From: Zonotrichia leucophrys gambelii
Lineage: Eukaryota; Chordata; Aves; Passeriformes; Passerellidae
Length of the DNA: 64,000 nt
Direction: 5' to 3'
Assembly (NCBI RefSeq): GCF_028769735.1
Contig: NC_088171.1
Coordinates: 82,078,716-82,142,715, forward strand
In this document: positions 38,508 through 50,925 of the stretch, piece after piece
Layout of the letters: each line of letters begins with the position of its first letter
How positions within the stretch are numbered: position 1 is the stretch's first letter
Notes under the pieces: model-generated
Databases searched by the model: none
Told to the model about the DNA's origin: nothing
Seen by the model: only the letters and a program-made list of their open reading frames with translations
Position numbers and translations under genes: made by a program

Positions 38508-38632
38508 TATCACAGAATATTCTGAGTTGGAAGGAACCCACAAGGATCATCAAATCCAATTCTGAAGTGAATGGCCCACAGAGGGATTGAACACACAACC
38601 TTGGCACCATGCTCTGGCCAACTGAGAAAATC
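38508..38632 (-). mobile_element. tRNA-Ile/CR1-tailed SINE (TguSINE1-like), antisense
   Basis: Read on the minus strand, the element begins with a tRNA-derived head: an A-box-like CTCAGTTGGCCAGAGCATGGTG, then a B-box region GGTTGTGTGTTCAATCCC. A linker containing GGCCATTCACTTCAGAATTGG follows. It ends in a CR1-like tail (GATCCTTGTGGGTTCCTTCCAACTCAGAATATTCTGTGATA). A tRNA-Ile head with a CR1 3' tail is the reported structure of TguSINE1 from songbirds, which is mobilised by CR1 machinery. The extreme 5' end is eroded. Confidence 0.9.
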
Positions 38633-39272
38633 CACTCAAATGATGTAGCCATTTATACAGAAGACCACCATCCAGTCCTCTTTGTGGCAAGTTCAGCTTT
38701 CTTTGTAGCCATAATCATTTGCTACATCCCTGTCTGAGCTTCCCTGTGGATGGGCTTATCACCATCCACATATCCTGTGAGCCTTCTTACATTTTTGTAA
38801 GTCATTGAGCAGTCACAGCCAGATAGGCTCTGGACAAATTCTAAGTCAAGGAACATAGTCCAGGAATTGCCCCTTTTTTTAATACTGTTTTCAGCTTCGT
38901 GACCTGCATTTGCATCCTAAAACCTAGTCACCATTAGCTAATTAAATATTTGCTTAAAAAAAGGTGAATTGCATTTTCAGATCAAAACTTGGACCTGAGG
39001 TGATGGCAGACAGGGTGGAGTCATAATGCTGGTCTTGTGGGACATGAACATTAATTCCATGAAGAGAGGTAAAGTTAGAAGATTAGGTAACACAGAGCCT
39101 CAAGTCCAAGGTGGAAGTGTATCCTTTATATTTGTGCCATGCAGAGTAAGCCATCTCAGTGTTCCTTACTCATTCAGCCAAGTATTGTGTTCTCCTTAAA
39201 TTGAATTGAAGCAACAGTTGTGGTCCTTAAATTGTTTCCATTGTCGTTGCTTTCCAAGGGAACATCTTCCAT
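38633..39272. other. Spacer between two SINEs
   Basis: About 640 bp of AT-rich DNA separating two oppositely oriented SINE copies. No open frame or repeat was recognised. Confidence 0.6.
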
Positions 39273-39420
39273 TTTAGCTCAGTTGGTCAGAGCATGGTGC
39301 TAAAAATCAGCAGGGTTGTGGGTTCAGTCCCTGTATGGACCATTCACTTAAGAGCTGGGATCTATGATCCTTCTGGGTCCCTTCCAACTCAGGCTATTCT
39401 GTGGTTAATTTCTGTGATTT
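39273..39420 (+). mobile_element. tRNA-Ile/CR1-tailed SINE (TguSINE1-like)
   Basis: Plus-strand copy with a readable tRNA-Ile-like head: TAGCTCAGTTGGTCAGAGC (A box) at 39275, GGTGCTAAAAATC in the anticodon-arm position, and GGTTGTGGGTTCAGTCCC (B box) near 39315. The linker 'ggaccattcactta' follows, then the CR1-like tail 'gatccttctgggtcccttccaactcaggctattctgtg', ending in a duplicated TTCTGTG-type terminus. The 5' acceptor strand is missing and cannot pair with the 3' side, so this is a retroposon and not a tRNA gene. Confidence 0.92.
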
Positions 39421-42400
39421 GTTCAAATAGTCTTAATTATGGTGTTTTTTATCTTAAAAGACATATAGAATAATTGAAATTTTTTCTACCTGGATGGCTG
39501 CTTTCCAGTATACCATCTGAATAAAGTTAGGTATTGCACTCCAGGATAGCTGCTCAGCCTATCATGGCAGGGACCACCAAGGAGCCCTCAGCGTCACCTA
39601 ACTCAGACATGAGGATCTCTTATGCCCTTAAAACCTGCACCAGATTGTTCCAGATTGCAATTCCACAATCCAGTGGGTCAAAGGGACACTTCTCTGTCTG
39701 ATAACAGGCAATTTGAGCCTATACGTAAAATTTGCTATGTGCTAGAAATTAATGTCATAATAGCCAAGACTGGTACAAAGAGGGGAGACAGAAAAGGTTT
39801 GACTACTGGTGGTGGCTCTGGCTTGAAAGTTATAAACAAAGCAATGAGACACTGAAGAAGAACATTCTAAGATAACTGGAAAAAAAACCCTTAAAATGTA
39901 TATTTTTTACATTGTAGAACTGCTGCTGATGAAACAATCTGAAAGAATGGTAAAAATTTCTTCACCAACAGAAGGCAGACAGGTACTGGCACATCACATT
40001 CCTGTGATTCTGTTCAATATATTCATGTGACACGTGACTGTATTATATATTAACTGGAATGAAATGACAAAACCAGGTGTCTCCAAGTCTTCAAAGCATA
40101 TCAGTCTTATAAAAAATTAGGAATATTTTTGCAGAAATTCACATTCTAATTTACCTGAATGTGTTACATAGTTATTACCAAAACATATGACTTTATTTTA
40201 AAGGAGGGGTTTTTTTCATCTTGCAATATTTTTTACTTGTTGATCAAATAAAATAATAAAATCAAATAGGAAATATATGGCGAAAAATGCATAAAAACCT
40301 GTATATGGAAGAATATCTCATGCTAAAATAGCATCAGAAACTCAGCCCAAGGAATGTTGAAATGAGTTTTTCTCTGAATATGTGACTATGAAAATAGATG
40401 TAATCCACATACCAGATGTAAATCTAAAAAAAGAACAGCCACCTCCTTGAGATGGATTCTATTTTTGCTTCAGTAAATATGTGGGTTTTCTTTATTTGAT
40501 TTGGGAAAGATAGCTAAAAAAGTCTTAAATACAGTAAGATAAACTATATAAATCAGTAAACTAGCATGCATACATACAAAACTTCGAAGTAAAATAGCAA
40601 GATTGCAATATAGTTTTTGTTATTGTGCACCTTTAGATGCCATAGGAATGTTAATATTTTACAAAGAAGTCTGCACCTGGCTAACTCTCTGAATACCAAA
40701 TTTGCTGAATGGGAACTTCGTTAAAATTATTACATCAGACTCAAAGAGTATTGTGTGTCTGTTGTGTAACAGCCTCCACAGAAAAAAATGTAGTTTCTAA
40801 TGATTTATTTGGTATATTTAACAAGAAGGTAGAAAATCTGCTCTTACAATCTGCAATGGATTCTTGAAATCACAGCAATATTGATCAGTCTGGATTGTTG
40901 AGAGATAATCAGCAGTATCTCAATGTTTCAAGGTTGAAATCACCATGGCAAGATACAAAATCCAAAAGAAATAAAACCAAAACAAGGCTAATCAGTGTGT
41001 TCAGTCTAGATGGGACCTCATTGGAAATTATCATGTGATCAAACACTTTTCAGAGTAGCTAATTTTGGCTGGAGCTGGTGTAGCAACTCGACAGCAACTA
41101 ATTTCCAGCCAGGAAACTCTTCCCCTCTGTCTGTCCAGCCAAGACATCTTTAGCATGTCCATGTCTAGCCTAATTGCTCTTTGCTCACAAAGGACTTTGC
41201 AGGGTTTGGGCACCCTAAATGCCTCCTTTCCTCCTATTTCTTTTCTCTGGCTCTCTAGCAGCAAATTTATTGTGATACAGTGGAGAAGTTATAGCTGTAG
41301 TTCTTATTTGGAAGAACCTCTCCTGTTGGAAGATGAGGAATGTTGCTAACTGCTGCACTGGGGAGGTGAGGAAGGCATAAAGTGATCATTATAATCTTTA
41401 AGTTCTCTTCAAGAATTTGACTATACAGGTATTGAGAGCATCCTTGCATTGCTGCAGGGACCCCCAAGGAAAGCACACAGCATCCAAGAATCAGCAATTT
41501 ATGCAGAACCAGCTTCCACAGGGAATGGGGCAAAGTCATGGGTAGATTTCAAGTCTACTTTTGCCTTGTTCAGCCATAATTCTGGGTGTCTTTAGGTTTC
41601 TGTGAAGGTAATGACTAGCATTGTCCAAAGTCTGGTGTATGAAGTATTTCTTTCCCCCTTGTATTCTTTTCAATCATTGCAAAAATGCAATTTTTCTCCA
41701 CGTCACTGTCATAAATTTTCAGCTTACCACTTATAACTCTGCCTCGATAGTCTCATTTCTCTGAGTGGCAGTAGATATGAGTCACATTAATCCATTGTAT
41801 CCAGTGTTATGAACTTCTCAGAACCTGTGTCTGGTGCCAATTTGTGTCACTTTGGGTGCCTGAACAGAGGAAGGCAATGCATTCATGTCATCGCCGCGGG
41901 TGATTGTGTGCTGTTTGCACAAACAGAACTCTTGCCCATGAGGGCAGTCACTGCTGTCATTGGATCAGGTCTCTTTCAAGACACCAAGCCCCAAGGGTGT
42001 AAGTGGAAGTATTTCTTCCACATCTTAAGATTCTGCCTGATTACCCTCCCTGTGTGGTCTGAGTCTGATTCTATTGCATTGAGCTGTGCAAATATACTTA
42101 CGTTTAAACAAGTAAAAAAAAAAACTCAGAAAGGCCATAAACCATAGAAAAGAGTCCTGTTGGCTGCTTCTGCCTGGGACAGAACTCAATCTGACCAACT
42201 GCAGAAGCCAAATAGATAAAAGTGAAGAATACACAGCTATGCCCTAGGAAGCAAAATATTTAGAACCATTTGGTGACATTCTCTGAATAGAAATATAAGT
42301 AAAAGATTAAAAAAAAAAAAAACAAAAACAAAAGAAGCATGAATAAATGCTTTTACATTTCCTGATGCTTCATAAAAAGGAAAATTTGCTTTTTCTCTGT

Positions 42401-44339
42401 GTGAAATTAATATTATTTTTTGAGTTCTGATAATCCACCAGAAAGTGGTAGAGAAATATTTTGATGTTAGGGAAATAGTGTATTTTACCTGAAATGAAAT
42501 AGTTTTCTTTAATTCTGAGCATGCTTTGATACGTAAAGCAATCAGAAAGAAATTATTAAGTGAAAGAATTTTAGATAAAATCAATTTAAATATTTTGTGG
42601 TTTAATTCTTTTTCCTTCATTGAATATGTTTATTTACTAAAAAGTTTCCATTCTTCCCTGGAAAACATATGATAATTCTAGAATGTATCAGAAATAAATA
42701 GGCAAAGTTTCAAAGGCCTTTAAAGACCCAAATTCAAGCTGCTGTTTGAAACAAGCAACTTTGCCCTTATGTTGGCTTTGCGTTAGGCAGCCCTGTGACC
42801 ACAATGTCTCAATGTTTTTCTAAGATGAGCAGGTTTCTCTTTCACTACAGATGTAAAATATGCTTATATGAAGCATTTCACAGTACTAACAGAAAAGATA
42901 AATAGCAAAAAACAAAGAGAAGAGGATATAAATAATTTGATTACTGACCTCTGGCTCAGTTGCAGTCAAGAAGTTACACTAATCCAAGCTCTTTCACCCA
43001 GTGTATTTCAGAAGATATTTTTAAATGATATCTAGAATTTTGGAAAAATAATTCCCAGGAGACTTTATGAAAATTAGGCTTATGTGGCACTGTTTTGAAG
43101 GTCTTAGTCACTAAATTGTTTAAAAAAAATCAAACAAACAAATACCACCTCCTTCTTAAAAGAACAAAACAGTATTTTAGTCTTATTTGCAAAGAAAATA
43201 CAATTATCATCACAAGTTCTGTTTCAAAGAGGAGAACAAAAATGGGAGTAAAACTTTGGGTAAAATTTCCAGTTAAACCCTCATCTTTAATAAGACAGGT
43301 TTCTAACAAGGTTTAGGGATTTTTTTTTTTACCTTTATGTATTTCAAAAGATGCATCAAACTGCCAAAAATTAAAGAGAACAGTAACTCAATCCCTATTT
43401 CCCTATGGAAACTGGGCTCTTCACATTGAAGTGATACTTCCATCTGTTTTTCACACCAGGCAATTATTTTTCAAATAAAACACATACAAAATATCTAGGG
43501 AAAAAAATACCATTTCAGTAGAATAAAACCTCACCAAAAAATGCTCTAGAAACTGAAGTGTGACCATATGAGCAACTCCTGAGAAAATTCTCTGCCATAA
43601 GCAGAAAATGACTAGAGAAAACTTTGCCATTTAGTAAATTTTCAGGTCCTTGACTGCAATGATTTTGAAAATGATGTGACATTAATTACAGCTCTCCAAT
43701 TACTTTTGTAAGTCCACCCAACTACATAAAACATACGAGAACAATTAATGTATAAATTCTTTTCAAATTTACATTTATTTTATGAGAACTTTTTTTTTAG
43801 ATTAAAATAATTTCTTGCAAGGGAAGGTGCTACTTGTGTTGTCTCAAATAAGTAATCAAGTTTCTTGTCTTATTTTCTTCTTTAACTGACCTTTGCCACA
43901 CCTTTTTGTACACTATGCTTTATGTTTTTCTACCAAGGTAAAAGATTAATAATTTGAAGGATGTTGCATTTGTCAGCTCAAGAAGTCAGGGTTTTTTGCT
44001 GAGTTAGTTTAATGTATGTTGAATTACGACTTTCACATGCTCACTGCAATCAAGACAAATGAATAGAAGCACATTTTGAACATTCATCATTTTTCAAGCA
44101 AGCTACAGTTACATGAGAAACTGTTTAGTATGCACAGAATGGTTATAATTAATTTTTATATATTTGGTTAAGCTTAATAAGCCCTTTCTTCTTAGCATAT
44201 CGTGACTACCTCTTGAATTAAGAACCATTTAAACACACAATGTCAAATATGAAAAGGGGAGACCTTTTTTATTTGTCTAGTAGTATCATCTCAACAAGGT
44301 CCAGAAAGGGCTTGTTTGCTCTTAAAAGCATTAGTGCCC
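39421..44339. other. AT-rich unique DNA, no gene seen
   Basis: Contains A-rich tracts near 42310 and a T run near 43320. Open frames up to 127 codons (42237-42620, minus) include poly-A-derived phenylalanine runs and lack domains. No named repeat was found. Confidence 0.55.
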
Positions 44340-44540
44340 CTTCACTAGGAACACTGCACCATAATTCAGAACACCATTGAACAAACCTTGATACATCAAG
44401 GGGAGCCCATTCCAGTCCCTAACCACCCTCTGGGTGGAAAACCTTTTCTGATATCCAACCTAAACTTCCCCCGACACAGATTTATGAGGTTCCCTCAGGT
44501 CCCATCACTGTCACCAGAGAGAAGAGATCAATGCCCAGTC
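44340..44540 (-). mobile_element. CR1 fragment, ORF2 C-terminal region (antisense)
   Basis: Reverse complement shows 'ttctctctggtgacagtgatgggacctgagggaacctcat', then 'ggttggatatcagaaaaggttttccacccagagggtggttagggactggaatgggctcccc'. This is the same block order as the sense copy at 14066-14495. The match fades toward 44340 and the terminal ATTCTATG repeats are not seen. Confidence 0.93.
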
Positions 44541-46009
44541 ACCAACAGGCAATTGCTCTAAAGTGAGAAGGAAGTATCATGTGTTTTCCCAGATGCTGCT
44601 GAACTGTAAATTGTACTTTCTTAGGGTAGTCACTTTTTTGTATCACACCATCTCTTTAACCAACAAAAATAATATATTGTAAGGGAAAAGGGGGAACAGA
44701 AATCAAATTCAAATGTGACTGCTGCAGAGTGTCTACACTGCTATGGTTGTACAGCATCAAGATCAATTACCTTCCTCTCTTTTGGTAGGAACCCTCAATA
44801 GAGATTTATAAAGCAGTTTACTAACAGATTGAAAAGAAAATGTTTACAAAATGTGAGACCGCAAATGAAAAAATGCGGAGAATATTGAAAGGCCTTTGAA
44901 TTTTTTGTTATTATTATAATTACTATTATTATTATCATCATCATCATTATTTTGTTCTTAGCTACTTTTGTATGGAATTACAATTTCAGTCTCTGCCCAT
45001 TAACACCATAAATCTCTTTAATATCCAGATGAACATTTCAAAGATAAATATCTATGCATTATAAATTAGTCACTATGACACTGATAAGAGTGACAAACAT
45101 TTGAATGCCTAAATCTACATGCCAGTGGCATGTTTTTTTCATAATTTCTTTTGTGACAGAAAACGTCATACATTTTCTCCATTTACATTGGGCTTCCAAT
45201 TTATTTGAGTGCAAATGTGTCTCCAGATTTGTCAGCTGGGATTGGGAGTTCCTTGACATCTTTAACCCACATTGTAGGATTCCCACAGACACTGAAAGCA
45301 AGATCTAGATACTATTTAGATCTGATTTCCCTCTGTCCAGTCCTACCACTTGCTTCTCTAAACATCTCCCAACATCCACAGGGGTGTAGTGCAGTGGTAA
45401 TTCCATGTGAGTTTCCTAGCTCACTGCAATGATCCCTCACCAGAAGAAGCCCTCCAGAGATAAGATCTGGGCATCCAATGCTGCACAAAAGGTGGGTTCC
45501 TGGCATCTACAATGATGTTAGATTTAATTGTTATCTGTATTCCTTTTTTTTTTACACTACCATTTTATTGGAATCTTATTAAAACATCTGTTTTATTGAG
45601 TTATTTGTTTTCAGGCCTGTACATTGAGCTCAAGAAAGAAACTGCACTGTTTCTCTCTCTCTCACCTCCTGTGCAAACCAGTTTCAATCTCTGCATAAGC
45701 ATGTATGAAAGTGTCTGCAGCAGGAGTTCCATGATTTTTAGTGATCCTGTTTCCCTCTCCCTCTTCTATCCTAGTGTGCAACAAATGCATAGCAATAGGA
45801 ATATACTTGTAATTTTTAAAAAGCTGACAAATAGACAAATTTCAGTCATCATTTGGATTTTCTAGCTATGTGAGTTCTCTTTCCAGCCCCATGCTGAAAT
45901 AAGTATCACCCTTGTTCATTAGGGCTGGCAGTTAAATTTAAGAACACAAATAATCTTCAGCTAGCTATTAGAGGGTTCTCCTCTTTATGATGAGATGTTC
46001 AATTCAGCT
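44541..46009. other. Unique DNA with a trinucleotide repeat
   Basis: Includes an ATT/ATC trinucleotide microsatellite (44906-44951). A 117-codon open frame (45512-45865, plus) has no recognisable domain. No gene assigned. Confidence 0.55.
44906..44951 (+). repeat. (ATT)n(ATC)n microsatellite
   Basis: A run of TTA/ATT units with one AATTAC interruption, then four ATC units, then ATTATT. A compound trinucleotide simple repeat. Confidence 0.9.
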
Positions 46010-46425
46010 CTGTTTGTCCTGGCCATGTATCCCATTGGTCGAGATCCTGATCCCTGGGACTGTTTCTGGTTCACCTCAGATCTCCCTCATCACTATGTGC
46101 TTAAATGATGATCACTGAGCCATGGTCACCATCACTGGATCTGATCCCAACTTCTGTTCACAGCTTGACCTTGGATTTGCCTTTTCCCCTTGGTTTTACC
46201 CAATGATCTGGGCCCTTGTGTGGCCCAGATTGCCTTTGTCAGATCAGTCCTGCCTGTCCTGGGTGGTGAGCCTCAGCTATCAAGGTCTCTGTGCCACCCT
46301 GATAGCATATTTGGGTCACCACGTGTTGAGAGCAGCTGGGTCTTTCTGCTCTCTGTCACAGCAGTGTGACTGTGTGTCATGCAGCTGTGTACTACTTTGT
46401 TTGATCACTGTGTGAGTTACTTGTT
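46010..46425. other. GC-richer block, unclassified
   Basis: About 415 bp, richer in G+C than its flanks, with short recurring words such as GGATCTGA, GACCTTGGA and TGATC. The 97-codon open frame (46122-46415) has many cysteines and serines but no known domain. The word texture recalls 18420-18560, and I could not align the two convincingly. An old LTR or other repeat is possible. Confidence 0.35.
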
Positions 46426-48676
46426 ATTGAGCACTTTAAAGGACAAAATTAAAACTGATGTATTGGCTGCACAAACCTCCTGGACCAGAGGAAAAAAAAA
46501 AGCAGATTGAAAGTAAAATGAAAGCTCAGTTGAACGGTTCATCTAACATCATTAAAAAAGCAAGAGGATATAAAAGTGCAGGAGAAAATTAATAAATACC
46601 ATGAATAAAACTGGCAGGTTTTGACTGCATCTCAAACTTTAAATAATTGCTAGAGGATAGAGGTTCCTGGGATGATTTACAATGAATACTAACAAAAAAG
46701 CTTGTCGACCTTAAGTAAATAAATCCATGACTCTAAAGGGTTATGCTGGTCTGACATAATTCAATATGCATAGTATAAAAAAATGTGTAAACTACTCATC
46801 TCACACCTCACATAAAGTAATAGATGTTGTCAGATGAGCACTGAAGTCAGGACGTTATTGGTTCTTGAGAGAAAGTTACCTTCGGAACTCAAGTCATGCT
46901 CATTCTTCAAGCCCTCTGTAGGGCACTATTTTGTAACTATACATGTAAATGTCTACTTCGCCATTTAATGGTATTTGAGAAACATCATTGAGATCTTTAC
47001 TATTTAAAAAATGCCTAAAAACATTCAATGTTTCAGCAAATGGATTTGAGCCTTTACAGTGGAAAATTGAGGGCAAGGATGGAAAAATCTGAGACATCTC
47101 AGAGACCTAGCGCTTCAAAGAATCTGATCATTGTTTATTATCCTTGTGAGGACTCATATTGAAAGATAAACAGGAGGCTGGAGTGGCTGTGTGAACAAAT
47201 GGGTGCAAGGTTTTTGTCTTCTAAAAATTAGTATCAGTGAGAAAAACAGACTTTATATTTAGGATACTGTGAGTCTTGTATCATCTTACCTCTGAGAGCA
47301 GGAGACTTCAAGAATCATACTGTTACTGTCCTTTCCTCAGTGTTACACCAGAAAATGAAGGGTGAAAGTTAATGGTGTTAAAACAAGATTAATTTACACC
47401 AAATGAACTTTCATTTCAATAATGTGTTAGAAGACAGAATCTAATATCAAATTCTGCATATCTGACCGATATATTCAAAAGCAAAACAAGGGCAAAATCC
47501 ACCCATGCACAATAAGATAAAGATATCAAAATACCACTTACCTTTCATTGAAATCATGTTTAAGAACAATTTATCTATTTGCTAGAAATCACGTTGAAAT
47601 TCAGATATAGGGTGCAACATGCTAACAGAAATAGTAATTATATATACAATTCATATCACTTTTACAGACAATAAATCTTCATGGAGGTGTTTGCTCACAA
47701 CTTCAGCTCTAATAGGTCTTTTCTTAATGTCTTTATTAATTATGTCTTGTTTACTGTTGTAAATGTATCACATTCTCCTGCTCACTGAGATGAAACTACA
47801 TCTTTTTTTCTTACTGCTGCTTCCCAGGAGTATGAAACACAAATGATTTACACCTCATCAAACCTCACATTTTTCTTCTGTGATATAGCTAGTCATGTTT
47901 TCTTGCAGGTACATAAATTCAACTTGCAGATGTCTCATCAGCCTCCCTCTCTCCTTGACACCTGTCTACTCTTTGTGCTCTTGGTGAGGGTGTTCAGCGC
48001 ATTATTATTCCAATCTGAGGAAAGTCCTTGGGAAGTGTCTCTCAATAGAGTGTGTAAGACCACTGACATACAAAGTCATCCCTTTCTCTAAGTCACTATT
48101 CAAGAATGGCATGAGTCAGAATGCAAAGGTGATAATGAGAATGACTCATTGCCTCCCTTATGCATTAGAGACAAACCAAATTGCAGCATGTTCTGAGGAT
48201 CCTGATCCTGCCATGAGCAAAATGCAAGTAATAGAGAAACTTGGATCATAAATTTGCATAGCTGGCTGTAAAATTTCATTTTTAATTACCTAACCTGGGT
48301 GAAACTACTTAAAAAGTGACCAGAATGTTGTTTATTTTCTATTTCAGCATTGAAATAGGGCATCCAAAACCCACAATGCTATACCATATTCATTACCTGG
48401 CTTGCTTTAAAAGGCAGAAGAAGGCAGCATGAGCAAACAGTAAAGGTTGAAAAAAACAACTAAAGTTAAGGTATGTTATTCATAAGGACTGATGACAAAA
48501 CAGAGATGTCAGTGACTCTCACATGTAAGGAAAGTACAAATGTTGACAGATGAGACTATCACAATTTTGTCTGAAATTCAAGATTTATATAGTAACTTTT
48601 CATAGACATGGGATGTCTTGTAAAGTCAGTGCAGCATTTCTGAACCATGTTAGATTGAAACTCACATAGAGGTAAG
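46426..48676. other. AT-rich unique DNA, no gene seen
   Basis: No open frame above 82 codons and no named repeat. The stretch 48100-48290 has an AP-1/MAF-like ATGAGTCAG and other compact motif-like words, with no further support for function. Confidence 0.55.
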
Positions 48677-48990
48677 TGATAGAATCACAGATTGTTTCGG
48701 ATTGGAAACAACATTAAAAGCCCGTCTAGTTCCAGCACCCCCGAAATGCGCTGAGACATATTCCACTCGACCAGGCTCAAAATTCCTTGCCCTGAACACC
48801 TTCAGGGATGATGTATCCCCAGTTTCTCTGGGCAGCCCGTTCCAGTACCTTACCACCCTCATAAAGAATTTCTTCCTAATATCTAAAGTTACCCTCTTTA
48901 AGGTTAAAGCCATTACTCCTTGTTCTACCCCTACATTCCCTTGAAAGTAGTCTTTCACCAGCTCTGTTGTTGGTCTCTTCTAGGAAGTTG
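48662..48990 (-). mobile_element. CR1 3' end with open ORF2 C-terminal tail (antisense)
   Basis: The plus strand starts 'agaatcacagattgtttcggattggaaacaacat', a reverse-complemented CR1 3'UTR start. The minus-strand frame 48958-48662 stays open for 98 codons and carries the CR1 ORF2 C-terminal signature: LDIRKKFF at residues 25-32 and RVVRYWNGLPRE at residues 34-45. The frame then runs on through the normal ORF2 end into 3'UTR sequence, so the native stop has been lost. The element is 5'-truncated just upstream and cannot encode an enzyme. Confidence 0.95.
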
Positions 48991-50835
48991 AAGTCCTCAG
49001 CCTGCATTCACACACAGAAAACAAAAGAAAGCAGCCTGGGATTAGCAGCTTCAGGCCTGCTCTGAAATGACCAAGTCTTGGAGTGACAGAATATTTAGCC
49101 TCAAAACTGTTTCAATGCCTGACCTCTGAAGATACTGCCAAATAGACAACAGTGCCAGTTATAATATCTGCTTGTATAATGTAGACATCTGTCAGCTGAA
49201 AACTGTCTAACATCTACATTTCAGTGAAGCTGAAAAAACCAAAAAGCTGTCACTCAGAAGTGTGCCTCAAAGGCAAGCCTGCCCAACCTAGAGTGAAATG
49301 TACACTACCCTTTCTTCAGCAAGGTTTTTACCTTTCCAAATAAAGGCAAAAAATACTGCATCCAGCACACAGGGAAAAAAAAGCTTCAAACACTGCAAAC
49401 AGTCATGCAGGGCTTTGAAACCAAGATAAAGATATGACAGAACATTAGAAGGCAAAGGAAGGAAATGAGAGAATCAGATCAACAGGGCCTCAGAGACCAA
49501 ATTTTATAAAGGGCTGGGTGGTGGGTGGATTCAGAGAAGCAGGAAGCTGCAAGGTGGTGATACTCATTGAATGATAATATGTGAGCCTAAATGGGAAATC
49601 TGGAATAAGCTGATGAAAACACCTGATGAGCTGAGGGGATGTTGAAGATGAAAATGCAGCAGCACAGGGACATCTCATGGTTATCCAATGTAAATGAGCA
49701 AAATCATGACTCTCAGATTTGGTTGTTCAAAGCATGACTCAGATTTGGTTGTTCAAAGCTGTCAACTAAAGCAGAGATGGAGGGGAAAAGAGGCTATGAA
49801 ATAAACTTGTGGCATTGACTTTTGAACATAGTGAGTTTAAAATGATGATGACTCATCCCAGGTGAAATACTGGGGGTGCCACTGTCAGCATGTGATTAGA
49901 AAATACATAAATCAGCACGGAGCAGATGTGTATGGATGAACTGTCAGAAATAATGTACTTAGTGGGACAAACATAGAGTGAAGGATAATGCTTTGGAATA
50001 CCTTTGGGACAAGAGGAGAAAAGAGATGCCATCAAAATAGCAGATAAAAGAACAGTCAAAGGAAAACAAAGTGAATGGACTATTATCCTGAAAGCAAATG
50101 GCCCACAAGCACCAGCAGTATTGCTAACAACTCTCAAAGAGAAGAAATAAAGTCAATTCCCTAAGATGCAATAGCAACTAACACATTATGGGTTCTGCTT
50201 AGGGCGGTACTCGGAAACTCAGCAACAGGAGACCAACAGAAAATCAGCAATATCCATCTCAGGTGAAATGAATAAAGATGATGGAGCTCTGATTTATGGG
50301 CATGAACAGATATTAGATACTTATAATATCTAGCAGTAGATATGTATAATATATATTTAGAGGAGGGAAGTCAATGTGTAAACAATGTTCCTGAGAAACA
50401 AAATGAAACATCAGATGAAAACGCTGTACTTTGCCTAAAATATTCTTACTTGTTTTTAAAGAAAAAAAATCAAACTTGAACCAAATTATTTGGTGTTGCA
50501 AGTCAGTATTTCAGGAACTTCTGTTAATAAACACCTCAGAAGTATTCATCCATTTATTTCCTGGAAATAAATGCAGCTTATAAGTATATGCCTATGTTTA
50601 CATAAAACTATGTCAAATTTTGTCCACTTTTATGTCAAGAGAATAAACAATAAAAGAGAAATAGCTTATATGCCATAGAACAGATTATATAGAATTACAT
50701 AGTCACAATATTATTAATTAATGCAGAAGGGCAAATAAAATCTAGTCTAGAGTTTTAAAGTCCACTTACTAAATGTCAAAGTTTTTTTTAAGGGACTCCT
50801 AACTGCAGTAAGCCATAGAGCTAAACTCTTACATT
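48991..50835. other. Unique DNA with one small tandem duplication
   Basis: No gene or named repeat. Contains the 27-base tandem duplication at 49705-49758. Open frames are at most 94 codons. Confidence 0.6.
49705..49758 (+). repeat. Tandem duplication of a 26-28 bp unit
   Basis: Two adjacent units differ only by a TC dinucleotide indel near the start and are otherwise identical, so this is a recent slippage-type duplication. Confidence 0.95.
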
Positions 50836-50925
50836 TAGAATCACAGAATTATTTTGATTGGAAAAGACCTCTAAGATCATAAAATCCATATAATTTCACT
50901 CTGCTGGGTGCAGAACATTATTGCC
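50836..50925 (-). mobile_element. CR1 3' end fragment (antisense)
   Basis: 'tagaatcacagaattattttgattggaaaagacctctaagatcataaaatccat' is the reverse complement of a CR1 3'UTR terminus. Only about 90 bp remains before the match is lost. Confidence 0.9.

Noticed and set aside
39273..39345. A tRNA-Ile gene
   Set aside because: A and B boxes are readable, but the 5' acceptor strand is absent and cannot pair, and a CR1-like tail follows directly, so it is a SINE.
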